A DNA stretch of 64,000 bases. Source: Rhizobium glycinendophyticum (GTDB lineage Bacteria > Pseudomonadota > Alphaproteobacteria > Rhizobiales > Rhizobiaceae). Both the position numbers and the translations under genes were made by a program. The stretch spans positions 1-64,000 of the forward strand of contig NZ_VFYP01000006.1 in assembly GCF_006443685.1 (NCBI RefSeq), in the 5' to 3' direction. The notes beneath the pieces were generated by a model. The model did no database searches and had not been told where the DNA came from. It saw only the letters and a program-made list of their open reading frames with translations. How positions within the stretch are numbered: the first letter of the stretch is position 1; every line of letters begins with the position of its first letter. Positions 10,015 through 19,262 of this stretch are shown here, piece after piece.

Positions 10015-11013
10015 TTAGGCGCGAAAGCGGTCAAAGGCGGTCAGGTACTTGGTGGGCGGGTCCGCTTCCGGGTGGCGGTAGATCTCTCGTCGGAGGTAGT
10101 CGATTTCATCAGCCAAAGCGGCCTCATCCACTTCAATCCACCAGGATTTCGGGCGCCCCTCGCTGCCATCCGACCAACGATAGCCCCGCGCTTTCAGGTG
10201 ATCTTTGAGGTCGTAAGGGCTGTTCTCGGCAAAAATGCGCACCCGCGATCGCTGGCTTGCCCTGTAGAGTTCAGCAAACGGGGACGGGTAATGCCCGTCA
10301 ACGTTGCGATCCAGGACTTCAAGCAAGGCAAAACAGTCGTCCACGGCACGATGGCCGTCATGGAAATAGCCGCCCTGACCAACGAGGTAGCCGAGCTTTG
10401 TTCCTTCGAATCCTCTGGCCGACCAATCGATCTCTGCATTCGAACACGCCCAAGCCTTGTTGCAGAACACACGGGAAAATGCTTCGCAGAAGGGTCTGTC
10501 GAAGCCGGCATTGTGGGCGATGATCAGGTCTGCTGGCGCGACAAGGGTCTCGACGGCCTCGATGTCGATCTTCTGGCCGGCGACCATGTCATCGGTGATC
10601 CCGGTCAGCTTGACGATTTCAGGGGGGATTGGTTTGCCGGGCTGCTGCAGACCGCCATAAATTCCCGTCACGTCTCCGATCGAACCTTGGTCGTCAAAGG
10701 TGAAGGCGATCAAGCCGATCTCGATGATCTCCTCCTTGCGATGATTAAGACCAGTGGTTTCGGTATCGAGAATAATTCCTTTGTGCGGGAATTCCGGGCG
10801 TAGGCTACGGACAACGGGACGGGACTCGAGCTTTCGCAAGATCCGGTAGCGACCAGTTGCCGCCAGATGATCGACCATCTCCTGCTCGGACAAGGCGACA
10901 TTTGCCGTGCGCGCGGCCGACATTTTCACCGGAGACTTGGCCGGAGCCGCCGGCGGTCCGTCCGAAAACATATCGAACTGGGCAAGGTGCGCTGCACGAT
11001 CATTCTGCGTCAT
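10015..11013 (-). CDS. DEDDh 3'-5' exonuclease (DNA Pol III epsilon-like)
   Basis: A 332-residue protein with an exonuclease domain: ExoI motif ILDTETTGL (D83, E85), ExoII around IIAHNAGFDRPF, and ExoIII GHRAVDDCFALLEVL. It therefore belongs to the DnaQ/epsilon exonuclease family with a DEDDh active site. The first 70 residues (Pro/Ala-rich) and the C-terminal 110 residues (YDLKDHLKARGYRWSDG, resembling a short DNA-binding module) are extra to the catalytic core. It probably trims DNA ends in repair. It is the first gene upstream of the sRNA locus on the same strand; co-transcription cannot be judged. Confidence 0.9.
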   Translation of the reverse strand: MTQNDRAAHLAQFDMFSDGPPAAPAKSPVKMSAARTANVALSEQEMVDHLAATGRYRILRKLESRPVVRSLRPEFPHKGIILDTETTGLNHRKEEIIEIGLIAFTFDDQGSIGDVTGIYGGLQQPGKPIPPEIVKLTGITDDMVAGQKIDIEAVETLVAPADLIIAHNAGFDRPFCEAFSRVFCNKAWACSNAEIDWSARGFEGTKLGYLVGQGGYFHDGHRAVDDCFALLEVLDRNVDGHYPSPFAELYRASQRSRVRIFAENSPYDLKDHLKARGYRWSDGSEGRPKSWWIEVDEAALADEIDYLRREIYRHPEADPPTKYLTAFDRFRA

Positions 11014-11148
11014 GGAACAGGATTAGCACGTTGCTCTCCTGCGGTCATGAACCGGGGATGTCAGGTCTAGGCACGGTCCACAGTCTTCGACGGCGATTGA
11101 CCGATAGTGGCATCGTCGATCCATCCGCTCGAACACCGCTATCGGGCA

Positions 11149-11997
11149 TCAATGCACGCCGATTGCCCGGATGTCGTTCGGGAGCGTAATCTTGATGACC
11201 TTGTCGAAAATCTCCGACTTGCGGAACTGCCTGTCGGTCACTGCCAAGCCGGGCGTATTCTGAGGAGAATTTTGCAACAGGCCAAGCCAAGTCAAAGGCC
11301 GTATGAAATTATACGCAATGAAGAAGCTTGCCTCGTGTCGCGGTCCGAGTGGTCCCCTGCCCGGAAAGAGCTCGACCGGCAGGGCCCATTCGGTAAATGT
11401 ACCGAGCGTCACCCATTCGCCCATTCGGTTTGAAACGACGCCGAGCATATGCCGCAAATCCCAGAACAAGGCCGCGCCCGCCGGCGACAGACTTTCCTGC
11501 AGTGGGGCGGCCAAGATCCATTCAATGAGAAATGCCTGAAGCGCACCATGATCGCCGAGAATAGACCTGCCGGCTTTCGTCAGAACAGCTTTGCCCTTGT
11601 AATGGCGGATGAGACGCAAGTCCTGCAACCCATGATGCAGGATAGATAATGGCGGGAAGTCCGGTTCGTTGAGAACCTTGTTTACCGAATAGAGTACTTC
11701 GGGTTCGAAACCAGGCCAGTAGAATTCCTGTGCCGCCCATTCAACGCATTTGCGATGGAATGCTCCCAAAGACTGGGTCAAAGGGATTCCGCCGGACTGC
11801 TCCGCGTAGCGAAGGAGTTTCATGCCGTTAATGGCGAGCGGGCTGTCCGCCAGCTCCTGTTCCGAAAGATCGGATGAAATGAAGATCAACGGCGAAAGTG
11901 TCGACTGTCTGAACATGCTTGCATGATGACCAAATTCATCGACGCCGTCATCGTGAAATATCTTCTCCGTCGGTGCGGATCTGGGCTCTTGATGCAA
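11149..11997 (-). CDS. Conserved hypothetical protein
   Basis: I do not recognise the family. The reading frame gives up to 282 residues from a TTG at 11997; an internal ATG at 11916 (MFRQSTLSPLIFISSD) is an equally likely start and neither has a clear ribosome site. The protein has alternating hydrophobic and charged stretches, tryptophan-rich motifs (VEWAAQEFYWPGFEP, GLLQNSPQNTPGLAVTD) and a segment resembling a winged-helix (RLIRHYKGKAVLTKAGRSIL). No membrane segment or signal peptide is evident. It lies alone between the exonuclease and a LysR gene. Confidence 0.55.
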   Translation of the reverse strand: MHQEPRSAPTEKIFHDDGVDEFGHHASMFRQSTLSPLIFISSDLSEQELADSPLAINGMKLLRYAEQSGGIPLTQSLGAFHRKCVEWAAQEFYWPGFEPEVLYSVNKVLNEPDFPPLSILHHGLQDLRLIRHYKGKAVLTKAGRSILGDHGALQAFLIEWILAAPLQESLSPAGAALFWDLRHMLGVVSNRMGEWVTLGTFTEWALPVELFPGRGPLGPRHEASFFIAYNFIRPLTWLGLLQNSPQNTPGLAVTDRQFRKSEIFDKVIKITLPNDIRAIGVH

Positions 11998-12026
11998 ATC
12001 GGACCAGCGACCATGCTTTCGCTCCG

Positions 12027-12953
12027 CTAAGTGATTGAACGCCTTGTGTCATGGCGCGCGAAGGAATCAAATCGATGAGTTTCGGAAAGCAGCCAGTCTG
12101 CAAAAGCCTGTATTGGAGCGTCACTCAACCGGATGGGCTCCGGGAGGATCAGGCTGAACGTCTTGGAAATGGCTTGGCTTTCGGGCCAAGGAGCGATTAG
12201 ACGCCCTTCCGCCAACTCCGTCTCGACATATAGCCGCGGCACCAGCGCAACGCCAAGTCCCGCCAGTGCGGCCTCGATCAGCATAATATGGAGGTCGTAG
12301 TATGGACCGATCGCAGGATTGGTGAGCGTGATCCCTGTCTCCTGCGCATAACGTTGCCACGCATCCGAGTTCTGGCGACGATGCAGACGTGGCAGATGGT
12401 CGAGCGACACCACGTCTGCGCCTTTGTCGAGAAGTGCCGGATGACAGACAGGCATCAGCGTCTCGTGCAGCAACCGGTGCGTCCTCATTCCGGTCCATGC
12501 GGGATGCTCGTAATGGATGGCGGCGTCGAAACCGCTTCCGGCGAGCACGAATGGTTCCATTCGTTCGGCAAGATGCACGATGATGTTAGGGTGGCGCTCC
12601 TGAAATCGTCCAAGGCGGGGAATGAGCCATCGCGTGGCGAAAGTCGGGATCGTCGCGATATCGATGCTGGCGCCATCGCTGGGCTGTCCCATCAGATACT
12701 GGCTGTCACGCTCCAGCCGATCAAGAGACTCGCGAACCTGGGCGGCATACCGCTCCCCGCTTGGCAGAAGCCTGACGCGATTGCCGACGCGCTCGAACAG
12801 CGTCACGCCGAGAAAAGCCTCTAGCCGGCCGATCTGGCGACTGATCGCTCCTTCGGTCAGTGCCAGCTCGTCCGCTGCGCGCGCGAAGCTGCCATGACGC
12901 GCCGATGCCTCGAACGCCATGAGAGCGGTATTGCTGGGAATTTTACGGCGCAT
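12027..12953 (-). CDS. LysR-family regulator (GcvA-like)
   Basis: About 308 residues from the MRRKIPSNTALMAFEASAR start; an upstream ATG at 13028 would add 25 non-conserved residues. The N-terminal helix-turn-helix (SFARAADELALTEGAISRQIGRLEAFLGVTLFER) is typical of the GcvA/AmpR branch, followed by a periplasmic-binding-like effector domain (SIDIATIPTFATRWLIPRLGRF). It is divergent from the 13105 gene set and likely regulates it. Confidence 0.9.
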   Translation of the reverse strand: MRRKIPSNTALMAFEASARHGSFARAADELALTEGAISRQIGRLEAFLGVTLFERVGNRVRLLPSGERYAAQVRESLDRLERDSQYLMGQPSDGASIDIATIPTFATRWLIPRLGRFQERHPNIIVHLAERMEPFVLAGSGFDAAIHYEHPAWTGMRTHRLLHETLMPVCHPALLDKGADVVSLDHLPRLHRRQNSDAWQRYAQETGITLTNPAIGPYYDLHIMLIEAALAGLGVALVPRLYVETELAEGRLIAPWPESQAISKTFSLILPEPIRLSDAPIQAFADWLLSETHRFDSFARHDTRRSIT

Positions 12954-13104
12954 CCGCGGTCTCCGCAGGTTTGATCGACTCCAGCTTGACATTAGATCAT
13001 TGAAGGGTGACGCAATATCGATATTCAATGGATTTCTCGCCTCTTACAATGATAAAATATCAATGACTAACGGAGGCGCTGTGCGGCCGGCCGGAGGCGA
13101 TAAG

Positions 13105-13650
13105 ATGATCTATACAGTTGAATGCAGCTTTGCTGACCCGCACAGCGAGGCGGAGTGGAACGCGTTTTACAGCCTGGACAAGCTGCCGGCCCTGATTTCT
13201 GTGAGCGGCTTTCACACCTCACAGCGTTTCAAGGCGTTGAGCGGCGGCTGTCCCGTCTACCTCGCTCTCCATTCGATCGAGGGCCTCGATATTCTGACCG
13301 GCGAGGAATATCGCCAGAAGGGCGGCGGCAACTTCGCCCGTTGGCAGCAACACATCACCGATTGGCACCGAAACCTGTACGAGGGCGTCGAGCGCGCCCC
13401 GGCCGTCGGCGAAACCGAATATCTGGTGCTGAGCACAACAGGGCCTCAGCCGCTGCGCGAATTGGGCCTGAAGCCGTCTGCGATGCGCGCGGTCGCCATG
13501 GAGAAGTTCCCGGAACATCGCTGGCTCGCGAAAGCAGGTCGCGACGTGATCGGAGATATCGGACATCTGCCGGACGATGTTCACGTCTATGCGCCGATGA
13601 CGCCGCAATTGACGAACGGCGATGACGTCGCCTCCGCCAGCGCGCGGTGA
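13105..13650 (+). CDS. EthD-like ferredoxin-fold protein
   Basis: About 181 residues from ATG 13105, which has GGAGG eight bases upstream. The reading frame is open further upstream, but that part lacks a ribosome site and overlaps the divergent LysR gene. The sequence MIYTVECSFADPHSEAEWN, LDKLPALISVSGFHTSQRF and YLALHSIEG resembles dimeric alpha-beta barrel proteins of the EthD/DUF4286 type, whose functions are mostly unknown. It begins a three-gene run with a tautomerase and a metallo-beta-lactamase-fold enzyme, suggesting a small catabolic operon under the divergent LysR regulator. Confidence 0.75.
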   Translation: MIYTVECSFADPHSEAEWNAFYSLDKLPALISVSGFHTSQRFKALSGGCPVYLALHSIEGLDILTGEEYRQKGGGNFARWQQHITDWHRNLYEGVERAPAVGETEYLVLSTTGPQPLRELGLKPSAMRAVAMEKFPEHRWLAKAGRDVIGDIGHLPDDVHVYAPMTPQLTNGDDVASASAR

Positions 13651-13656
13651 ACGCCG

Positions 13657-13983
13657 ATGCCCAATGTCACCCTCTACATCTCGCAAGACAGGATACCGCC
13701 GGAGGAGACGCTTGTGGCGCTCACGGAGCGATGCACAGCGCTCTGCACCGGCATCCTTCGGGCGGCCTTGGAGAATGTGCATGTCATTTTTGTCACCGTT
13801 CGGCATGGCCGGGGGCATCCGGCCTTTGTCGAGATCCAGTATCGCCTCGAACCTTTCCGGACAGCGGCCGTGATGAACCAGTTCATGATGGAATTGGACG
13901 ACGTCATTCAGAGCAGCACCGATTTGACCGCGCGCATTCGCTGCTTCGGCTACGAAGCGTCCAGCATCCACGCACGCAACTGA
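13657..13983 (+). CDS. Tautomerase-family protein
   Basis: A 108-residue protein starting MPNVTLYIS. Pro2 would become the N-terminal catalytic base after Met removal, as in 4-oxalocrotonate tautomerases. The beta-alpha-beta pattern repeats once, and the length is near that of doubled tautomerases. It lies seven bases after the EthD-like gene and about 20 bases before the metallohydrolase, so an operon is likely. The substrate is unknown. Confidence 0.75.
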   Translation: MPNVTLYISQDRIPPEETLVALTERCTALCTGILRAALENVHVIFVTVRHGRGHPAFVEIQYRLEPFRTAAVMNQFMMELDDVIQSSTDLTARIRCFGYEASSIHARN

Positions 13984-14003
13984 ACTCACGCCAGAGAAGA
14001 ACC

Positions 14004-14867
14004 ATGACGATGACCGATTTTCCCAGCCAGACGGTTGGCGACCTGACCCTCACAGCCATCAGTGACGGCTATCTCCACGCCAGTTTCGGCCTCCTCTCGA
14101 ATATCGATGCTGACGATGCCTCTCAAATGCAGGAGAATGCGGGGATACGTGATCACACTGCTATCCACATTAACTGCTATCTGGTGCGCGGAGGTGGTCG
14201 CACAGTCCTGATCGATGCCGGCGCGGGCGGTTTCAAACAATGGGGCGGCCGGCTGAAGGACAACCTCGCCCAGGTGGGCATCCAGCCTGCCGCCGTTGAC
14301 GCCATCCTGTTGACGCACGCCCATCCCGACCATGTCGGCGGCCTGATCGACTCCTCCGGCGCAGCCGCATTCCCGAATGCCGAGCTCATCGTGTCTCAAC
14401 AGGAAGTCGCGTTCTGGCAGGATGACGGTAATCTGAGCCGCGCGCCCGAGCGTGCCCATGGCAACTTCATCTTCGCCCGTCAGGCGTTTGCCGCTTATCG
14501 TGGCAGGTTGCGCATGTTCGAGACCGTAGACGTGCTTCCCGGCATGACGGCAGTTCCGCTCCCTGGTCATACGGCAGGACATACCGGCTACCGCCTTGAG
14601 TCCGGTGGCCAGAACCTGTTGGTCTGGGGCGACATAGTCCATTTCCCCCAGATCCAGATCTCACGGCCGGATGTGTCGATCGCGTTCGATCAGGATACAC
14701 ATCTCGCCGCAGAGACGCGATCGAGATTGCTGGATATGGTCAGTTCGGAACGGCTTCTGATCGCCGGGATGCATCTTGGTGAGCTCGGTTTCGCGCGCAT
14801 CGAGCGAACGGGGGGAAATTACCACATCGCCTATGAGGAACGAGCACGGTATTCTCCCCATGCGTGA
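14004..14867 (+). CDS. MBL-fold metallohydrolase
   Basis: A protein of about 287 residues with the metallo-beta-lactamase motif LLTHAHPDHVGG (H105, H107, D109, H110), a further metal histidine in LPGHTAGHTG and an aspartate in LVWGDIVHFPQ. These residues bind two metal ions and hydrolyse ester, thioester or lactone bonds in the family. ATG 14004 follows AGAGAAGA; longer readings from 13647 overlap the tautomerase gene out of frame and were rejected. It ends the putative operon with the EthD-like protein and tautomerase. Confidence 0.88.
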   Translation: MTMTDFPSQTVGDLTLTAISDGYLHASFGLLSNIDADDASQMQENAGIRDHTAIHINCYLVRGGGRTVLIDAGAGGFKQWGGRLKDNLAQVGIQPAAVDAILLTHAHPDHVGGLIDSSGAAAFPNAELIVSQQEVAFWQDDGNLSRAPERAHGNFIFARQAFAAYRGRLRMFETVDVLPGMTAVPLPGHTAGHTGYRLESGGQNLLVWGDIVHFPQIQISRPDVSIAFDQDTHLAAETRSRLLDMVSSERLLIAGMHLGELGFARIERTGGNYHIAYEERARYSPHA

Positions 14868-14978
14868 CAGAAGGTGTTCACGCTCTTTGGGTATTTGGGA
14901 ACGTGAGACCAACTTTTTGCCTAAGTCCTCCAGATCGCCCAGAAACCAGCACGACGATCCCTGATTTGATTCATACAC

Positions 14979-15420
14979 GAAGTCCTTCAGCGCTCTGCTT
15001 CGGCATTCGCCGTTTTGACGACCTGCGCCAATCGAGCGGTGTCACCAACGCCACCCTGTCGGACCGGCTGAAACTGCTGGAGGAAAACGGGTTCGTCGAG
15101 CGACGGCAGTATCAGACACGGCCCGATCGGTTCGAATATCAGCCGACCGGAAGATGTCGCCATCTCGGCCTCCTCATGCAGGCAATGGTGCAGATCGGCG
15201 ACCAGTGGAACCTGTCCAACCTCGAAGGACCGCCCCTCGACTTCATCGACAGGCGAACGGGCCAAGGCGTCAAATTGATTACCGTCAATCGGGAAACGAG
15301 CGAGCCAGTCGAGAGGGATCATCTCGGCGTGCGGCCAGGCCGCAGCGCAGACGCATTAATGACCTGGCGGCTCTCACGGGGATCCGAAAGCGCAGAGACC
15401 TCTGCAGTCCGTTCCGGCCA
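14979..15420 (+). pseudogene. HxlR-type regulator with missing N-terminus
   Basis: The reading FGIRRFDDLRQSSGVTNATL, SDRLKLLEENGFVERRQYQ and RPDRFEYQPTGRCRHLGLL is the second half of an HxlR winged-helix domain, continuing into the family's C-terminal extension (QWNLSNLEGPPLDFIDRRT). The N-terminal helix with the redox cysteine and the ALDLIGDRWT-type motif cannot be found in frame; upstream sequence is unrelated. The open frame continues to 15544 without conservation. I read it as a decayed or truncated gene. Confidence 0.6.
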
Positions 15421-15434
15421 AAGTAGGGCGCGGA

Positions 15435-15995
15435 CTATCCAGCAGTCCGGGATGACCATTCCTCCACCAGAAGCCCGTAAATCAGAGAATCCCGAACGCC
15501 GATATGCGTCTGCCATTCGGCCCGCAGGCGCCCCTCCAGCGTGAAGCCGAGCCTCGTCAACAGCGCGATCGACGGCTGGTTGTCCGGATCGGTATCGGCG
15601 AAAATGCGCCGTTGTCCCTCGGCGAATAATTGGTCGATCAGCATGGCGACAGCTTCGCGCGCATACCCATGCCCCTGTGCTTCGCGCGCAAGCAGATAGC
15701 CGATCTCGGAAACACCTTCGCGTTTCTTTCCTGCCGCCACAAAGCCAACGGCAAGCTCTTCATCTGCCCGTACAATCGCCCATGAGCGCCAGTTCGATTG
15801 ATCGTCGTTGGCGAAATACTCCCTCAGATCCTTGACACGCTCAAAGGGTGCGCGAGACCACCACCGCATCATCTCTGGATCGGCCATCGTCAAAAACAAG
15901 GCGTCAGCGTCGGACGGACGGCGTGGGCGCAGTGTCAGGCGATGCGGCTTTGACGTGTCGCCGATCAAAGTCAGTGCTGCTTCTGGGAATACCAT
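15435..15995 (-). CDS. GNAT-family N-acetyltransferase (RimJ/RimL-like)
   Basis: A 186-residue acetyltransferase. TLRPRRPSDADALFLTMADPEMMRWW is the N-terminal strand-helix; EIGYLLAREAQGHGYAREAV contains the acetyl-CoA pyrophosphate loop (Q/R-x-x-G-x-G/A); LLTRLGFTLEGRLR is the C-terminal motif. Such proteins acetylate N-termini, antibiotics or small molecules. The ATG follows AAAGGAAT. Substrate not predictable. Confidence 0.88.
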   Translation of the reverse strand: MVFPEAALTLIGDTSKPHRLTLRPRRPSDADALFLTMADPEMMRWWSRAPFERVKDLREYFANDDQSNWRSWAIVRADEELAVGFVAAGKKREGVSEIGYLLAREAQGHGYAREAVAMLIDQLFAEGQRRIFADTDPDNQPSIALLTRLGFTLEGRLRAEWQTHIGVRDSLIYGLLVEEWSSRTAG

Positions 15996-16330
15996 TCTGA
16001 ATTCCTTTCCGAATGCGTATGCGGTGCAAGACGGCTAGACTCGATCAGGCTTGGCAGCTCACGCTCGAACAGGGTCGCAAGCGTCCGGATTCGAGATGGG
16101 ATCGGTCGGGTCGCCGAATAAAGACTATGAAGGTCAAAGCCGGTCAACTCGAAGTCCGGCAGAATGCGCCTGAGGCGCTCGGCGGCGAGGTCATCGGAGC
16201 AAACGGGTCCCTGGAAGACACCAATTGCCCCGCCGTCGAGCAGTATAGCGTACAAAGGCCGCCAGTTGCTCATGGTCATGACGATGTCGACCGGCACCGA
16301 CGTCAGTCGGGCATCGTCGGCAAAGGCGGT
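15975..16330 (-). pseudogene. Fragment of a LysR-type regulator (C-terminal half)
   Basis: The minus-strand reading VDIVMTMSNWRPLYAILLDG, GAIGVFQGPVCSDDLAAERL and RRILPDFELTGFDLHSLY then IPSRIRTLATLFERELPSLI matches the end of a LysR substrate-binding domain (the family pattern of Leu-x-x-Val/Ile-Leu-Pro-Asp followed by a Tyr/Pro-Ser motif). There is no helix-turn-helix upstream: the next sequence is another complete LysR gene. It is a remnant. Confidence 0.6.
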
Positions 16331-16392
16331 GCGTTGCCCCAATAATGTGCTCCTGAATTGCAATGAATGTCGGTCGCGATGACGACTTCTGT

Positions 16393-17259
16393 TCAGCGAA
16401 AGTGAGCGCATATGTGATCAGCGAAGGCGCGCACCCTTGGCACCATGTCCGCTCGATTTGGGAACGTTAGATTGAGCCGCGTCGGACGGAGTCCGGCGTG
16501 CGGGAGGAGCGGTTCGGCGTTGCCGCTCATAACGGCATCCTGGCACAAGCCCTGCGGCAATAGAGCGACACCAAAGCCGTTCAACATCAGATCCCGGGCC
16601 AAGGCATGGCTATCGACCTCGATCGCACCGGCAGGCAGGGAAACACCACCAAGCACATGCTTTTCCAGATATCCGCGCAAGACTGGTTGCGGGGAGATGA
16701 AATCCTCCACCTCGCTGATATTTTCCGGCCGCCCCTTTCGCTCCAGCCACGATGTGCTCGCATAGAAAGCCCATTCGATGTCGAGCAACCGTCGTTCGAT
16801 TGCAGTCTGGGTAGGATTCACGCCGACTCTGACCCCAATGTCGATGTTGTCCTCGACAAGATCCATCACGGCATTTGTCGACATGATCTGGAAGCGGACT
16901 GCGGTGTGAGCCTGCGTGAAGCTGGTGATTGCGCTCGCCAGCAACGCGGTGGGGAAATCCGCCGGGACGGTCAGCCTGATCAGACCGCCCAATACGCCAT
17001 CTCCCGCTTGCAGGTCATCAAGCGCCCGGACGAGAACATCTACCGGATCCGACGCCTTGTCATAGAGGCGCTGTCCCTCGTCCGTCAGGGCAAAGGAACG
17101 GGTCGAGCGCTTGAGCAACCGAACCCCTAACGTTTCTTCGAGCACCCTGACCTGAAGGCTCACCGTCGAACGCGGCGTGCCCGTGCGCCGGGCCGCTGCG
17201 GTAAACCCGCCCGCACGAACCACTTCGACAAAGGTCTGGATCGGATCAAGCTTCATCAT
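16393..17259 (-). CDS. LysR-family transcriptional regulator
   Basis: About 288 residues from MMKLDPIQTFVEVVRAGGF. The helix-turn-helix (FTAAARRTGTPRSTVSLQVRVLEETLGVRLLKRS) and effector-binding domain (LIRLTVPADFPTALLASAI) are complete. It is divergent from the cupin gene at 17355 with about 95 bases between them, so it probably controls that gene. Longer starts (to 17340) lack conservation. Confidence 0.9.
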   Translation of the reverse strand: MMKLDPIQTFVEVVRAGGFTAAARRTGTPRSTVSLQVRVLEETLGVRLLKRSTRSFALTDEGQRLYDKASDPVDVLVRALDDLQAGDGVLGGLIRLTVPADFPTALLASAITSFTQAHTAVRFQIMSTNAVMDLVEDNIDIGVRVGVNPTQTAIERRLLDIEWAFYASTSWLERKGRPENISEVEDFISPQPVLRGYLEKHVLGGVSLPAGAIEVDSHALARDLMLNGFGVALLPQGLCQDAVMSGNAEPLLPHAGLRPTRLNLTFPNRADMVPRVRAFADHICAHFR

Positions 17260-17354
17260 TGTCCAGAATACTAGATGATGATGGCAGAACTTGCCAGATA
17301 ATCGTGCTTGCTCTGATGGGATACCGTGGGTCCGGATCATAAGGAGACCACATC

Positions 17355-17816
17355 ATGGACATCACCCCTCATCCCGCTTCGCCTGCAAGCGGCGTACTCT
17401 CCTCTCACGCAACCGCACGCTTCTCGGGTATCGATGCCGAAATCCTGCTCGGTGGTGAAGCTGCTCCCATGACCGTCATGGCGATGACGGTCCAACCGGA
17501 TCAGGGCGCACCGGCGCACATTTCGTTTGAGGAGGATAAGGTCTTCTGCATCAGCGAAGGGCGGTTGCTGTTCCTGATCGGCGTGCAGAAGATTGAGGTA
17601 AAGGCGGGAGATCGGCTCTTCGTTGCGAAGGGCGTCACCCATGGCTTTTCCGCGATGGGAGGTGTGGCGCGCGTGATGTTGGTATCGACACCCGCACGCC
17701 ATGACCGCTTTTTCCAGGCCATGGATGCTCTGCCGGTTCCGCATGACCTCAACGACGTCCAGTCCGTCTGCGAAACATTTGGCCAGGCCATTGTTGGCCC
17801 GGTTGTGTCCTCGTAA
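17355..17816 (+). CDS. Cupin-domain protein
   Basis: A 153-residue single cupin. The first motif region lies around HISFEEDKVFCISEGRLLFLI and the second around DRLFVAKGVTHGFSAMGGVAR, with candidate metal ligands H, E and H. AAGGAG precedes the ATG. Cupins of this size are often metal-dependent isomerases, dioxygenases or sensors. It is paired divergently with a LysR gene. Confidence 0.85.
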   Translation: MDITPHPASPASGVLSSHATARFSGIDAEILLGGEAAPMTVMAMTVQPDQGAPAHISFEEDKVFCISEGRLLFLIGVQKIEVKAGDRLFVAKGVTHGFSAMGGVARVMLVSTPARHDRFFQAMDALPVPHDLNDVQSVCETFGQAIVGPVVSS

Positions 17817-17879
17817 AGTCTACTGGCACAGGGAATGGAAGGGCGGCGACCGGCGTCACCCTTTGGCCCTGCTCCATGG

Positions 17880-18788
17880 TCAGGTTCCTTCAGCTGACGA
17901 TTGGCCTGCCATCACGTTGCAGATCGCGTCGATGGTCCGTTCTTCAACGTCTCGTGGCAAATCATGACCCATGCCCTCGATGGGCAGGTAGACCGCGTTC
18001 GGTATGGAGCGCGCCGTGTCCTGACCGCAGGCGGGCAGGATCAATGGATCATCGACGCCGTGGATGACAAGTGTCGGGACCGTGATGTTTGCAAGGCGTG
18101 CGCGCCGGTCTCCAGCGACCGCCATGGCAGCGATCTGCCGCGCAGTGCCTCCCGGATCGTAGCTACGCCTTACTTCATCAAGGAGAGTGGCGCGATGGGC
18201 CTCTTCATCGAAGGGATAACCCGTCCCGGCGATTCTGCGCGCGAACGCGAGGCGCACCGCGAGAAAGCCTTCCGGATCGATCATAGGATCAGGCGCAGGT
18301 CGCATCATCATCGCCATGACATCGGGTGCCGCCTGCGGCAGGACCGGATTGCCGGTGCTCGACATGATCGACGTCAGCGAAAGGACCCGATCCGCATGTT
18401 CGCTCGCGAGAACCTGCGCGATCATTCCCCCCATTGAGCGGCCGACGACATGGGCCTTGGCAATCCCGAGCGCATCAAGCAGGCCGATCGCATCCGCTGC
18501 CATGTCGTCAAGCGTATACGGCACATCAGGTCTGCGCCCGGCCATCAGGGCAGTTGCGAGCGCGCCGAAATCCGGCGCGGGCGAAGCGCTGAAATGCGTC
18601 GAGTGGCCCGCATCGCGGTTGTCGAAACGGATCACGCGATAGCCTCGTGCAGCCAGCCCCGTACAGAAAGGCTCGGACCAGCGGATCATCTGCGTTCCAA
18701 GCCCCGAAATCAGCAGTACCGATTCCGCATCGGCATGGCCGAAACTGTCCCACGCGAGCTCGATGCCATTGGCCTTTGCAATATTCAT
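17880..18788 (-). CDS. Alpha/beta hydrolase
   Basis: A 302-residue alpha/beta hydrolase. The nucleophile elbow is VVGRSMGGM (S118), the acid probably the aspartate in VIHGVDDPLI, and the base the histidine in GMGHDLPRDV. The HG-type oxyanion loop is altered to ISGLGTQM. It resembles haloalkane dehalogenase/esterase-type hydrolases and cannot be assigned a substrate. Its ATG overlaps the stop of the upstream DUF1330-like gene (ATGA), giving a coupled pair. Confidence 0.88.
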   Translation of the reverse strand: MNIAKANGIELAWDSFGHADAESVLLISGLGTQMIRWSEPFCTGLAARGYRVIRFDNRDAGHSTHFSASPAPDFGALATALMAGRRPDVPYTLDDMAADAIGLLDALGIAKAHVVGRSMGGMIAQVLASEHADRVLSLTSIMSSTGNPVLPQAAPDVMAMMMRPAPDPMIDPEGFLAVRLAFARRIAGTGYPFDEEAHRATLLDEVRRSYDPGGTARQIAAMAVAGDRRARLANITVPTLVIHGVDDPLILPACGQDTARSIPNAVYLPIEGMGHDLPRDVEERTIDAICNVMAGQSSAEGT

Positions 18789-19240
18789 GGCCTCGCTCCT
18801 GCGACGGGTAGCGCCATTTCGGACAATGGCAGAAGTCGAGAATCCATCACCGCCGCTGTGCGGTGACCAAGTCCAGCGAGATAGCCCTTATGGCTGGCGA
18901 AGGAGAGGAAGGACGCAGCACTGGCCTGCCTGATCATCATCGTCAGATCCCAATGTTCATCGGCCGGGCCGATCAGGAAGGGACCGCCATGGCCGAGAAA
19001 GAGGAGATCGCCGCCGGTTTCTCGTAAGAAGGGCAGTGTGTGCTCAACATAGAGATTGAAGGCCTCAGCACCGCTGATCGGCCTGGCAGGTGCCAGCTCA
19101 GGGTGGCCCGAATAATCGGCGACACCCCTGAAGCGCAGCAGGTTGAGCATCACGACGGGACCGGCAAGGTTGCGCTGTACGAACCTGCGGCCAGCCTCCT
19201 GTGTCGGTTCGAGGTAGGAAATGGAGTCGGCTCTGGTCAT
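18785..19240 (-). CDS. DUF1330-like alpha-beta barrel protein
   Basis: About 151 residues from ATG 19240. The stretch LAGPVVMLNLLRFRGVADYS followed by AFNLYVEHTLPFLRETGGDL and LFLGHGGPFLIGP is typical of DUF1330/dimeric alpha-beta barrel proteins (strand ending in N-L-L-R/K-F). The frame is open to 19498, but that part overlaps the upstream gene and is not conserved. It is coupled to the hydrolase downstream. Function unknown. Confidence 0.78.
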   Translation of the reverse strand: MTRADSISYLEPTQEAGRRFVQRNLAGPVVMLNLLRFRGVADYSGHPELAPARPISGAEAFNLYVEHTLPFLRETGGDLLFLGHGGPFLIGPADEHWDLTMMIRQASAASFLSFASHKGYLAGLGHRTAAVMDSRLLPLSEMALPVAGARP

Positions 19241-19262
19241 CGGTGTTCCGTTGAATGGCGGG

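Noticed and set aside
9799..10803. Plus-strand frame of 334 codons preceded by GGGAGGAGG
   Set aside because: It is antisense to the DEDDh exonuclease; the GGGAGGAGG copies are the reverse of the sRNA loop motif, not ribosome sites.
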